Source: Balneolaceae bacterium | GTDB lineage: Bacteria; Bacteroidota; Rhodothermia; Balneolales; Balneolaceae | Assembly (NCBI GenBank): GCA_007118525.1 | Contig: SKRK01000141.1 | Location: forward strand, 1 to 5,595 | DNA length: 5,595 nt | Direction: 5' to 3' | Part shown: piece after piece, positions 1 through 5,583 of the stretch | How positions within the stretch are numbered: the stretch's first letter is position 1 | Layout of the letters: the number at the start of each line of letters is the position of its first letter | Position numbers and translations under genes: made by a program | Notes under the pieces: generated by a model | The model's database searches: none | Seen by the model: only the letters and a program-made list of their open reading frames with translations | What the model was told of the DNA's origin: nothing

Positions 1-279
1 AGGTGTTTATATAAACTATTGTTATTTATAAAATAACATCGTAAATAAGAGAGCGTTTTAAATGTAATTTGACAACGAAATATGCAACCATTTCATGCCG
101 GAAGTGTTACATAAATAAAGTATATAGTTACACAAATCACTGTTTTTTTTACATATGCCCGCCAATCGGCAAGGCCGGGGACTTGTGCAGACAATCGAGA
201 CAGCATCCTGTACATTGGAATCCGGCAAAGCGAATTCGATACTCAATTGGATGGTAAATGAAAAGGTCCCTATATATAA

Positions 280-361
280 AAGATCCGTCGGATTTTTTTA
301 ATGAAGAACCGGGGTGTTACTAATCTACCCGGCCCCAAGAAGTGAAAATCCGACGGATCTT
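280..361. repeat. nested inverted repeat, REP/BIME-like
   Basis: A perfect 17-bp inverted repeat, AAGATCCGTCGGATTTT (280-296) against AAAATCCGACGGATCTT (345-361), encloses 48 nt. Each arm is itself a small palindrome (ATCCG-T/A-CGGAT). The enclosed segment has a second GC-rich dyad (CCGGG at 309-313 with CCCGG at 328-332, or GGGG at 311-314 with CCCC at 333-336). The unit can therefore fold as one long hairpin or as two small ones plus a central hairpin. Two inverted imperfect palindromes around a short spacer is the layout of REP/BIME elements, which in many bacteria are moved by REP-associated tyrosine transposases. A bidirectional terminator (T7 follows the left arm) or an operator pair is an alternative. 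No transposase is present here. Confidence 0.6.
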
Positions 362-394
362 CCTTCCGCACAGGCTTTCACGTCACGACAAAAG

Positions 395-414
395 AGTTAA
401 TCACAAGTTAATCA
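395..414. promoter_or_regulatory. tandem AGTTAATCA pair, 11-bp spacing
   Basis: AGTTAATCA occurs at 395-403 and again at 406-414, an 11-bp start-to-start spacing of about one helical turn. It lies 131-150 bp upstream of the DsbA/FrnE start codon. Same-face repeats of this kind are typical of sites for a cooperatively binding regulator. That role is inference; the region is AT-rich and a chance pair is possible. Confidence 0.25.
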
Positions 415-490
415 TAAGGCTAAATCGATACTCTTTAGCAATGGTAACTGAATGAATTTATCATAAACAGAATCAATATCTTTATCCTGT

Positions 491-519
491 TCCGGAATAT
501 CGATGCAAATATCCGGAAT
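491..519. promoter_or_regulatory. TCCGGAAT direct pair, 21-bp spacing
   Basis: TCCGGAAT is present at 491-498 and 512-519, 21 bp apart (two helical turns) and ending 25 bp before the DsbA/FrnE start codon. Each copy contains the palindrome TCCGGA, and the first extends to TTCCGGAA. The position fits an operator or activator site overlapping the promoter or 5' leader of that gene. The repeat and its spacing are directly visible; the regulatory role is inferred. Confidence 0.3.
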
Positions 520-544
520 GTAGATAACAAAACAGGACGTACAT

Positions 545-1282
545 ATGAATAATTTAGAAAACATCACCCCCGGCCACCAAACTGAAATGATGGTTATTGA
601 TGTATGGTCAGATATCGTCTGCCCATTCTGCTACATCGGAAAACGTAACCTGGAGAACGCCCTTCAACAGACCGGATTATCAGAGCTGGTAAAGGTGGTG
701 TGGCACAGCTTTGAGCTGGCCCCCGACGCCCAAACCAACCCCGGCGCCACTATTTATGAAGAGCTTGGCAAACGTAAAGGGTGGAGCCCGGAGCAGTCCA
801 AACAGATTCACAAGCAGATGGAGCAGAGGGCAAAAGAGTCCGGCCTGGAGTTTGATTTTGACCAAACGGTACCGGCTAACAGTTTTAAGGCTCACCGCCT
901 GCTGCATCTTGCCAAAAAACACGGTGTCCAAGACGATGTAAAAGAGAGCCTGCTAAAAGGCTATTTCACGGACGGAAAAAATATTGATGATAATGCCTGG
1001 CTCGTTGAAACGGGTAAACAGTTTGGGTTGAGCGACCAAGAAGTTTACCTCGCATTGCAGAGCGACGATATTGAAAAAGAGGTTCGCGAAGATATCGAAA
1101 GCGCCCGCAAGCTGAGTATTCAGGGCGTGCCGTTTTTCATACTGAATCAAAAATACGCCCTTTCAGGGGCCCAGCCGGTTAAGGTGTTTGTTGAAGCTCT
1201 GGAAAAGGTAAAGGAAGAGATTGGCATTCAACCTCTTAACAGTGATGATCCCGCCTTCTGTGGTCCCGGCTGGAACTGCTAA
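545..1282 (+). CDS. DsbA family thiol oxidoreductase, FrnE type
   Basis: A 245-residue thioredoxin-fold disulfide oxidoreductase/isomerase of the FrnE branch of the DsbA family, which also resembles 2-hydroxychromene-2-carboxylate isomerases. The active site is C26-P-F-C29 in the family signature DIVCPFCYIGKR at the end of the first strand. The helical insertion follows (about residues 60-185), and the cis-proline loop is GVPFF with P196. No signal peptide is visible, so a cytoplasmic protein is likely. A second cysteine pair, C239 and C245, lies at the very C-terminus (C-x5-C). Deinococcus FrnE has a comparable C-terminal CX4C pair that exchanges with the active site, so an internal relay is plausible. 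The start at 545 has an AGGA 7 bp upstream. Family members usually begin nearer the MMVIDVWSD segment, so Met15 (587) is a possible alternative start. It stands alone, followed by a repeat element. Confidence 0.9.
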   Translation: MNNLENITPGHQTEMMVIDVWSDIVCPFCYIGKRNLENALQQTGLSELVKVVWHSFELAPDAQTNPGATIYEELGKRKGWSPEQSKQIHKQMEQRAKESGLEFDFDQTVPANSFKAHRLLHLAKKHGVQDDVKESLLKGYFTDGKNIDDNAWLVETGKQFGLSDQEVYLALQSDDIEKEVREDIESARKLSIQGVPFFILNQKYALSGAQPVKVFVEALEKVKEEIGIQPLNSDDPAFCGPGWNC

Positions 1283-1297
1283 AGCAAAGGAAAGTGG

Positions 1298-1500
1298 TAA
1301 TAATTTGAACTTAACTCTCCCCTACTTTCTCCCGAAAGGACTCCTTTGAGGCAAGGAGGGCTCACTTTTCGAACCCGCTGACGGGAAAAAGGGGTGGTTT
1401 AAATCGATTATCTCTCGTTTACACACTGTTTTGCAGGTAAATAAAACCCGGTCCAACCGCCCCCAGCCCTTTATTCATAAGGAGGGGAGAGTTATTATTA
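1298..1500. repeat. MITE-like element with 12-bp terminal inverted repeats
   Basis: TAACTCTCCCCT (1312-1323) is exactly inverted as AGGGGAGAGTTA (1483-1494). Outside the left arm is TAATAA (1298-1303), and the right arm runs into TTATTATTA (1492-1500), so the termini are TA-rich on both sides. The interior has no ORF but several hairpins: CTCCTT/AAGGAG around TGAGGC (1341-1358) and CCCG/CGGG around CTGA (1374-1385). A non-coding, internally structured element of about 200 bp with terminal inverted repeats next to possible TA-rich target duplications fits a miniature inverted-repeat transposable element. It fills most of the gap between the DsbA/FrnE and VOC genes. A long transcript hairpin acting as a processing signal or terminator is the alternative. 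I see no transposase. Confidence 0.5.
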
Positions 1501-1542
1501 ATGATTTTTAAACACGAACAGTAGTTTAAATTTAATAGAGAT

Positions 1543-2040
1543 ATGTCTACACTATATAAAGCACCGGCCGGCACAATGGTCGGGCATATACACCTGAAAG
1601 TAACTGACCTAGATCTTGCCCTGAAATTCTATCGTGACCTGCCTGGGTTTGAACTGACTGCCATGTATGGAGATCAGGCAGCATTTTTATCTGCCGGCGG
1701 ATATCATCATCACATCGGGCTGAACACCTGGCACAGCAAGGAAGGGACTCCGGCACCTCAGCGTGCTGCAGGAATCTATCACACCGCGTTTCTCTATCTC
1801 ACCAGAAAAGACCTGGCCGTGATTATGAAGCGTCTTATTGAGAACGGCTACCCGATTTCCGGGGCGAGTGATCACGGTGTTTCCGAAGCGATCTACCTGA
1901 ATGATCCGGACGGAAACGGGGTAGAACTCTACCGGGACAGAACAAAGGATGAATGGACATACCGGGAGGATGGAACCATAGGAATGGTGACCGAACCACT
2001 TGACCTGGAAGATTTACTGGCTGAACTAAAACCTGATTAA
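1543..2040 (+). CDS. VOC family protein, catechol-2,3-dioxygenase-like
   Basis: A 165-residue single-chain member of the vicinal oxygen chelate (glyoxalase/bleomycin resistance/extradiol dioxygenase) superfamily, close in style to the bacterial CatE/YfiE-like proteins annotated as catechol-2,3-dioxygenase. Two beta-alpha-beta-beta-beta modules are visible. The first starts GHIHLKVTDLDLALKFYRD (residues 14-32) and contains the histidine-rich GGYHHHIGLNTW (52-63). The second runs from about IYHTAFLY (78-85) to the DPDGNGVELYRDR signature (121-133). The usual metal ligands correspond to H17, H80 and E128, so the site looks intact; H111 is also conserved in style. Substrate cannot be read from the sequence. 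The 45-bp gap to the LLM oxidoreductase gene suggests co-transcription. There is no strong Shine-Dalgarno, only AGAG close to the ATG, as is common in the FCB group. Confidence 0.88.
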   Translation: MSTLYKAPAGTMVGHIHLKVTDLDLALKFYRDLPGFELTAMYGDQAAFLSAGGYHHHIGLNTWHSKEGTPAPQRAAGIYHTAFLYLTRKDLAVIMKRLIENGYPISGASDHGVSEAIYLNDPDGNGVELYRDRTKDEWTYREDGTIGMVTEPLDLEDLLAELKPD

Positions 2041-2061
2041 TGAATTCTATTTCAAATTAAT

Positions 2062-2082
2062 TTTTCACTTTTCACTTTTCAC
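2062..2082. repeat. three tandem TTTTCAC heptamers before a start codon
   Basis: TTTTCAC is repeated three times without error (2062-2068, 2069-2075, 2076-2082), ending 3 bp before the ATG at 2086. It occupies the place where a ribosome-binding site would be expected and lacks any AGGAGG-like element. Because the repeat is intergenic, a change in copy number would alter leader length and start-codon accessibility, not the reading frame. Confidence 0.8.
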
Positions 2083-2085
2083 TGA

Positions 2086-3075
2086 ATGATGATACCACTC
2101 TCCATTTTAGATCTTGCCGTAGTCACCGAAGGCGGTTCACCACGCGAAGCCATTCAACAAAGCCGTGATCTTGCCCAAAAAGCTGAGAAGATGGGTTATC
2201 AACGATTCTGGATGGCGGAGCATCACAATATGGAAAATATTGCGAGTTCGGCTACATCTGTACTGCTGGGACACATTGCCGATGCAACCGAAAAGATCCG
2301 TGTGGGGTCGGGGGGTATTATGCTTCCGAATCACTCCCCGCTGATTATAGCCGAACAGTTTGGCACCCTGGCTACCATCTATCCGGACAGGGTGGATCTG
2401 GGTTTGGGCCGTGCGCCCGGCACCGATCAGCTTACGGCCGGCGTCATTCGGCCCGACCGGATGCAGCAGGTTCAAAACTTTCCGCAGAGTGTTCGCGAGA
2501 TTCAGAAATATCTCTCATCGGATAACAGCGAGAGTAAAGTGCGTGCGTTTCCGGGTGAGGGAACTGAAGTCCCAATCTGGATCCTGGGTTCCAGTACCGA
2601 CAGTGCCTTTCTTGCCGCAGAAATGGGGTTGCCGTATGCCTTTGCGAGCCATTTTGCGCCTCAGCAGTTTATTCCTGCACTCCGCATTTACCGGGAACGG
2701 TTCAAACCGTCTGATCAACTTGAGGAGCCTTATTTTATGCCGTGTGTAAATGTGATTGCAGCAGAAACAGATGAACTGGCGGAATATCTCTCCACATCGA
2801 TGCTTCAGATGTTTATGGGTGTGGTTACCGGAGATCGATCGCCGATGAAACCGCCGGTTGACACCATGGACGGTATATGGAATGAACACACCAAATATGC
2901 CGTCAAACAGATGCTGGCTTATTCCTTTATTGGTAGTGCACAGAGTGTGAAGAGCGATATTGAACAGTTTCTGAAACAGACCGGAGCCGATGAGCTGATG
3001 GTCTCCACCTATATTTACGGCCACAAGCAGAGACTGCGATCATATGAACTGCTCTCGAATGTAATGGGAGATTGA
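2086..3075 (+). CDS. LLM class flavin-dependent oxidoreductase (luciferase-like, group 1)
   Basis: A 329-residue TIM-barrel flavin-dependent monooxygenase of the bacterial luciferase-like superfamily, of the type annotated as luciferase family oxidoreductase group 1 (MsnO8/YhbW-like). Features in order: barrel strand 1 at [10 protein letters not shown] (4-13); helix 1 with the family sequence [11 protein letters not shown] (38-48); [19 protein letters not shown] (74-92), the FMN-phosphate/strand region; GLGRAPGTD (107-114, the group-1 signature); VPIWILGSS (162-170); and the C-terminal GSAQSV segment (283-288). Length is typical and nothing is missing. Such enzymes use reduced FMN and O2, with the reductase usually encoded elsewhere; the substrate is unknown. 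The start could be either of two adjacent ATGs (2086 or 2089). It lies 45 bp after the VOC gene, probably in one transcript, and converges with clsC across a 111-bp gap in which I see no strong terminator hairpin. Confidence 0.9.
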   Translation: MMIPLSILDLAVVTEGGSPREAIQQSRDLAQKAEKMGYQRFWMAEHHNMENIASSATSVLLGHIADATEKIRVGSGGIMLPNHSPLIIAEQFGTLATIYPDRVDLGLGRAPGTDQLTAGVIRPDRMQQVQNFPQSVREIQKYLSSDNSESKVRAFPGEGTEVPIWILGSSTDSAFLAAEMGLPYAFASHFAPQQFIPALRIYRERFKPSDQLEEPYFMPCVNVIAAETDELAEYLSTSMLQMFMGVVTGDRSPMKPPVDTMDGIWNEHTKYAVKQMLAYSFIGSAQSVKSDIEQFLKQTGADELMVSTYIYGHKQRLRSYELLSNVMGD

Positions 3076-3186
3076 GTTTATTATGATACAGATCTCCAAA
3101 GCCAATAAACACAGCAAAGTTAGCCGTGGCCCGTTAGAATTAAGAACTTTCAGAATGAATTGGATGGAGGGTGAATTGTAATCAGA

Positions 3187-4689
3187 TCAGAGAAGTCTTT
3201 CAATGGGCAATTTGGACAAAAACCATAGAAGTATACGCTGGATAAGCCTGGTTTTTGGTTCTTTACTGTAGACTTTTAATTTGCCTTCAATTCGTTCTGT
3301 CCAATTCAGTCTTTCACGCTCGTCAAGAGTTACCTCGTATGTATTTTCAGGAATACGATCGCCGAATAACTCTTGTATCTCTCGTGCAAGATTCTTGCTC
3401 TCAATGACTACCCCCATCTCTGTGTTAAGGTGAATGGATCGCGGGTCAAAGTTAAATGAACCGACAAATACACGGAGGCGGTCTACTGAAAAGGTTTTTG
3501 CATGCAAACTGGAGCCGGATGACCCAAAAGGTCCCGTTTGCTCCTTAAAATCTACATCCGTTGAAATACGTTTCAACTCATATAGTTTGATTCCTGCCTT
3601 TAGAAGTGCTTTTCTGCGCTTTTCATAACCTGCGTGAACAATCTTTACATCGGTTGCATCCAAAGAGTTGGTAAGAATTCTAACATCAACCCCTCTTTCT
3701 GCCATCGTGCGAAATAGATCAACACCGGCTTTCGTAGGAACAAAATAGGGGGAAACGAGAATGACCTCTTTTTTGGGCTGCCCGATGGCCTCCCTGATCT
3801 GGTTGGTTAAGAGTTGCCTTGGCTTTGTTCGGTTTAATACTTTTAGCGGGTTGTCGCTTACAAGCTTCACATCTGCCCATTCCAATCTTAACTCTTCGTT
3901 AAACAACTGATATATAAAATTAGATTCACGGATCAGGTTGATGTAATTAGCTGCCGAAGAATCGTTCTGAACTTCTTTGAATTTTAGTGGAAGGGCTTTT
4001 TGGGTTCGATTTTCAGAATATTTTACAATCTGATCGACCGGGATGGAGAGTGAACAATTCCAGTATGTATCAAAATCTTCGGATATATCATTAACTACCG
4101 GTCCGATGAGAAGCACGTCCAGATCAGCAAACATCAGACCCGTTCCCGCACCAAAGTACTCATCTCCGATATTGCGGCCACCTACTATTGACGCCTTTTT
4201 ATCCACACTGAAAGACTTGTTATGCATCCTGCGGTTCAATTTTGGAAAGTTGGTAATAAACCCTATCCATTTGAACCAACGATTTGAGAAGGGGTTAAAC
4301 AGACGCACTTCAATATTATCATGAAGGTTCATTTCATACAGGCTGTTATCCAGACCAGTGATTCCATTGTCATCCAGCAGCAGCCGCACACGCACCCCGC
4401 GATCTGCTGCATCCTTGACTGATTTGAGCATGAGAGAGCCAGACAGATCCTCCTTCCAGATATAGTATTGAATATCGAGTGTTTTCTCTGCGGTTTGTGT
4501 AAGAAGTGCCCGAGATGCAAACGCGTCATGAGCGTTCCGTAGGGGATGAATACCACTCATTCCGGAATGTTGGACTAACAGTTCCTCAATTTCCCGGCCA
4601 ATATGAGTATTCATTGCCTCTTCATCTGTCAGCATATTGGTAACAGGGCGCTGCTTCCGCGGTGGGAAAACATATCTTTTTGGAGCCAT
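3187..4689 (-). CDS. clsC: ClsC-type cardiolipin synthase (phospholipase D superfamily)
   Basis: A 500-residue enzyme with two phospholipase D domains. HKD motif 1 is MHNKSFSVD with H156, K158 and D163, followed by GGRNIGDEYFGAG. HKD motif 2 is LHAKTFSVD with H396, K398 and D403, followed by GSFNFDPRS and LNTEMG. Further ClsC/YmdC landmarks are LDIQYYIW (71-78), VRLLLDDNGITGLD (101-114), EVRLFNPFSNR (127-137), DLDVLLIGPVV (189-199), SPYFVPTKAGV (313-323), TNSLDATDV (340-348) and VHAGYEK (351-357). The C-terminus ends in a hydrophobic segment and LPIERLL, as in E. coli ClsC, which condenses phosphatidylethanolamine with phosphatidylglycerol to give cardiolipin. No N-terminal transmembrane segment or lipobox is seen, so attachment would be peripheral. 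The ymdB partner known in enterobacteria is not adjacent. The first ATG (4689) is used; Met19 or Met26 are possible later starts. The gene is divergent from the NDH-2 stump. Confidence 0.88.
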   Translation of the reverse strand: MAPKRYVFPPRKQRPVTNMLTDEEAMNTHIGREIEELLVQHSGMSGIHPLRNAHDAFASRALLTQTAEKTLDIQYYIWKEDLSGSLMLKSVKDAADRGVRVRLLLDDNGITGLDNSLYEMNLHDNIEVRLFNPFSNRWFKWIGFITNFPKLNRRMHNKSFSVDKKASIVGGRNIGDEYFGAGTGLMFADLDVLLIGPVVNDISEDFDTYWNCSLSIPVDQIVKYSENRTQKALPLKFKEVQNDSSAANYINLIRESNFIYQLFNEELRLEWADVKLVSDNPLKVLNRTKPRQLLTNQIREAIGQPKKEVILVSPYFVPTKAGVDLFRTMAERGVDVRILTNSLDATDVKIVHAGYEKRRKALLKAGIKLYELKRISTDVDFKEQTGPFGSSGSSLHAKTFSVDRLRVFVGSFNFDPRSIHLNTEMGVVIESKNLAREIQELFGDRIPENTYEVTLDERERLNWTERIEGKLKVYSKEPKTRLIQRILLWFLSKLPIERLL

Positions 4690-4714
4690 AACAATAAATA
4701 CGTTCTTAAATGAT

Positions 4715-4745
4715 GCGGCTGCTTGGTGAAAGGCAGTCGCTTTTT
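4715..4745 (+). terminator. hairpin plus T5, terminator-like, before the NDH-2 stump
   Basis: GCGGCTGC (4715-4722) pairs with GCAGTCGC (4733-4740): eight pairs including one G-U, with a 10-nt loop, followed directly by TTTTT. On the plus strand this has the form of an intrinsic terminator, but no plus-strand gene precedes it within 1.6 kb. It lies 18 bp upstream of the likely start of the NADH dehydrogenase stump, in the 74-bp divergent gap with clsC. A leader attenuator, or a stop for antisense transcription of clsC, are possible readings. The same bases also form part of an in-frame upstream extension (ATG at 4710) of the stump, so the fold may be incidental. Confidence 0.35.
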
Positions 4746-4763
4746 AACATAGCAGAAAATGCT

Positions 4764-4886
4764 ATGAAAAAGGAAATGGTCATCATTGGTGGTGGTCCTG
4801 CGGGAGTCAACCTGGTGAAGCAACTAAAGAATAAAAAAGAGTTTCACATCACGCTGGTTGATAAGAACAACTACACTTTAATTTAA
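4764..4886 (+). pseudogene. truncated NAD(P)/FAD-dependent oxidoreductase (NDH-2 N-terminus)
   Basis: Forty codons reading MKKEMVIIGGGPAGVNLVKQ and onward through a segment ending LVDKNNY, then TLI and a stop. VIIGGGPAG is the GxGxxG/A dinucleotide-binding fingerprint for the FAD ADP moiety; the acidic residue in LVDKNNY is the ribose-binding end of strand 2. In type II NADH dehydrogenases (about 420 residues) the DKNNY stretch is normally followed by a run such as NFFPPLLYQVAT; here it diverges at once and terminates. Over 90% of the protein is missing, so no enzyme can be made. Continuation is lost at about 4875-4880, 30-40 bp before the first attC-like site, which suggests that cassette DNA or a deletion replaced the gene. 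In-frame ATGs at 4710 and 4713 would add up to 18 residues without family resemblance. Confidence 0.75.
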
Positions 4887-4910
4887 TTATTGATGGATAG
4901 TGTTTCAGGT

Positions 4911-5000
4911 GGTTAACGGTCTGGCGTTTAAGCGGCGAGCCGAGTTATTAATATTAAAGACCCAAGCCGCGTTCGAGTTCGTCTGAAACGATCGTTAGGT
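4911..5000 (-). other. attC-like recombination site (distal)
   Basis: On the minus strand the gene ending at 5001 is followed immediately by ACCTAAC (5000-4994), an exact match to the attC R'' core RYYYAAC. About 90 nt later comes CCGTTAACC, a near match to the R' core GTTRRRY (4917-4911). The ends pair (CGTTA 4993-4997 with TAACG 4914-4918), as do inner blocks (GCCGC 4966-4970 with GCGGC 4932-4936), around an AT-rich centre. The R'-side block 4914-4937 shares 19 of 24 bases with 5336-5359 in the second site. A stop codon abutting the core is typical of integron cassettes. A non-integron dispersed intergenic repeat is the alternative. Confidence 0.5.
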
Positions 5001-5306
5001 TTACTTATAGCTCGCAAGCACAACTTTTTCACTTTTATCTAACTTGATAATACATTGATTAGTAACAAAAAAGAGCCGACTACTGAACACAATACTTGAT
5101 CCGTTTACATCAGCTTTGTTTGTATAGCTGGACAGGTTAGCTGTTTCCAGTTGCCTGATTACATTTGATTTCGTTTCACCAGCCGAGAAATTACCGCATA
5201 GATAGTAGACTTCATCTTTCCCCGTTTTCCAGAGTATTGTGAATACAGTAATAAAAACAACCGTAATTAAAAGGCTAATAAGGAGTTTTTTATTTTTCAG
5301 CTTCAT
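5001..5306 (-). CDS. small single-pass membrane protein, cassette-borne, unknown function
   Basis: I do not recognise a named family. The 101-residue protein has a lysine-rich start (MKLKNKK), one hydrophobic segment at about residues 8-26 (LLISLLITVVFITVFTILW), and then a soluble part of some 75 residues. Positive charges before the segment predict N-in topology with the tail outside the inner membrane. The tail has exactly two cysteines, C37 (YYLCGNF) and C85 (NQCIIKLD), which could form a disulfide. A helix-like stretch (GETKSNVIRQLETAN) is followed by alternating strands, a layout seen in many small exported proteins of cassette arrays; I infer no activity. The frame is open up to 5405 and an ATG at 5336 exists, but those bases form the attC-like site, so 5306 is preferred. 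The gene is flanked on both sides by attC-like sequences, making it a one-gene cassette. Confidence 0.65.
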   Translation of the reverse strand: MKLKNKKLLISLLITVVFITVFTILWKTGKDEVYYLCGNFSAGETKSNVIRQLETANLSSYTNKADVNGSSIVFSSRLFFVTNQCIIKLDKSEKVVLASYK

Positions 5307-5332
5307 CCTGATTCTACCGGATATTTTTGTAA

Positions 5333-5442
5333 ACATAACGGCTTGGCATTTCTGCGGCGGGGTTGGATATATACCATCTAGCCACCAAACCCTCACCGAT
5401 CGCACAGCCTGCCCCGACCATTCGGGGAACCGCTGGTTATAC
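5333..5442 (-). other. attC-like recombination site (proximal)
   Basis: Read on the minus strand, the site opens with GTATAAC (5442-5436, one mismatch to RYYYAAC), 9 bp after the stop of the toxin fragment. It closes with GTTATGT (5339-5333, one mismatch to GTTRRRY), 26 bp before the membrane-protein start. Inside are a perfect hairpin CCCCGA/TCGGGG with a 4-nt loop (5412-5427) and near-complementary GGGGTTGG (5359-5366) and CCAAACCC (5385-5392). The 24 bp at 5336-5359 (TAACGG ... GCGGCG) match the distal site at 19 positions. Length (110 bp), orientation and placement between consecutive same-strand genes agree with attC. The weaker core matches and absence of an integrase keep this tentative. 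Confidence 0.5.
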
Positions 5443-5451
5443 CCACAGGTT

Positions 5452-5583
5452 TTAAGTTCGAGATTTCCAGTACGCCGGTTTACGCCTTAAGCTCATAATA
5501 GCATATATTGTAATCTGTTCTTCTTCAACTGAGTAGATAATTCCATAAGGCTCATTTGTTGAACGCGTAGCGAAAGCGCGACA
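5452..5583 (-). pseudogene. ParE/RelE-like toxin, C-terminal fragment
   Basis: The last 43 codons of a frame that reads PYGIIYSVEEEQITIYAIM followed by SLRRKPAYWKSRT and a stop. The order PYGIIY, an acidic strand, IxIxAIM, then LRRKPxYWKxR is the C-terminal beta-hairpin and basic tail of type II toxin-antitoxin toxins of the RelE/ParE superfamily, which act on mRNA at the ribosome or on DNA gyrase; which target applies cannot be told. In frame, a TAG lies at 5586-5584, and the residues between it and PYGIIY (CRAFATRSTNE) do not look like family sequence. Either the toxin is a broken remnant or a frameshift is present: the next frame reads RFLVSRFRYAF (5593-5561), which resembles the basic strand that normally precedes PYGIIY. 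The N-terminal part and any antitoxin lie beyond the window. Confidence 0.6.

Larger units (their letters stand above)
1..544. other. AT-rich intergenic region without a convincing gene
   Basis: No open frame here looks like a real protein. The two overlapping 62-codon frames at 58-246 (-) and 69-257 (+) are low-complexity, cysteine-rich and without recognisable motifs. A perfect 7-bp dyad with a 3-nt loop (21-37, GTTATTT/AAATAAC) sits near the left edge in very AT-rich DNA. The right half holds the 280-361 inverted repeat and the phased direct repeats at 395-414 and 491-519. The rest shows no RNA-gene signature that I can see. The promoter of the downstream DsbA/FrnE gene should lie in the last 150 bp or so, but I could not place a confident TAnnTTTG-type Bacteroidota -7 box. 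Confidence 0.7.

Noticed and set aside
58..257. Overlapping 62-codon frames on both strands near the left edge
   Set aside because: They mirror each other in AT-rich DNA, have no motif, no ribosome-binding site and odd composition; treated as chance frames.
2360..3024. Long shadow frames inside the LLM oxidoreductase gene (2360-2749 + and 2515-3024 -)
   Set aside because: The luciferase-like frame has full family signatures across this stretch; the shadows are rich in Arg/His/Cys and match nothing.
3076..3186. Possible terminator between the convergent LLM and clsC genes
   Set aside because: Only a 6-bp AAAGTT/AACTTT dyad with a long loop is present, with no T-run; not enough to call.
4329..4823. 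Minus-strand frames at 4329-4556 and 4629-4823
   Set aside because: They overlap the ClsC frame and the divergent gap; no motif, and the ClsC reading is clear.
5307..5405. 33-residue N-terminal extension of the small membrane protein
   Set aside because: The extra residues come from the attC-like site and would put an arginine/tryptophan-rich leader before a normal signal anchor that already starts MKLKNKK.
5239..5490. 83-codon plus-strand frame across the cassette region
   Set aside because: It is antisense to the membrane protein and runs through the attC-like site and toxin fragment; no recognisable protein features.
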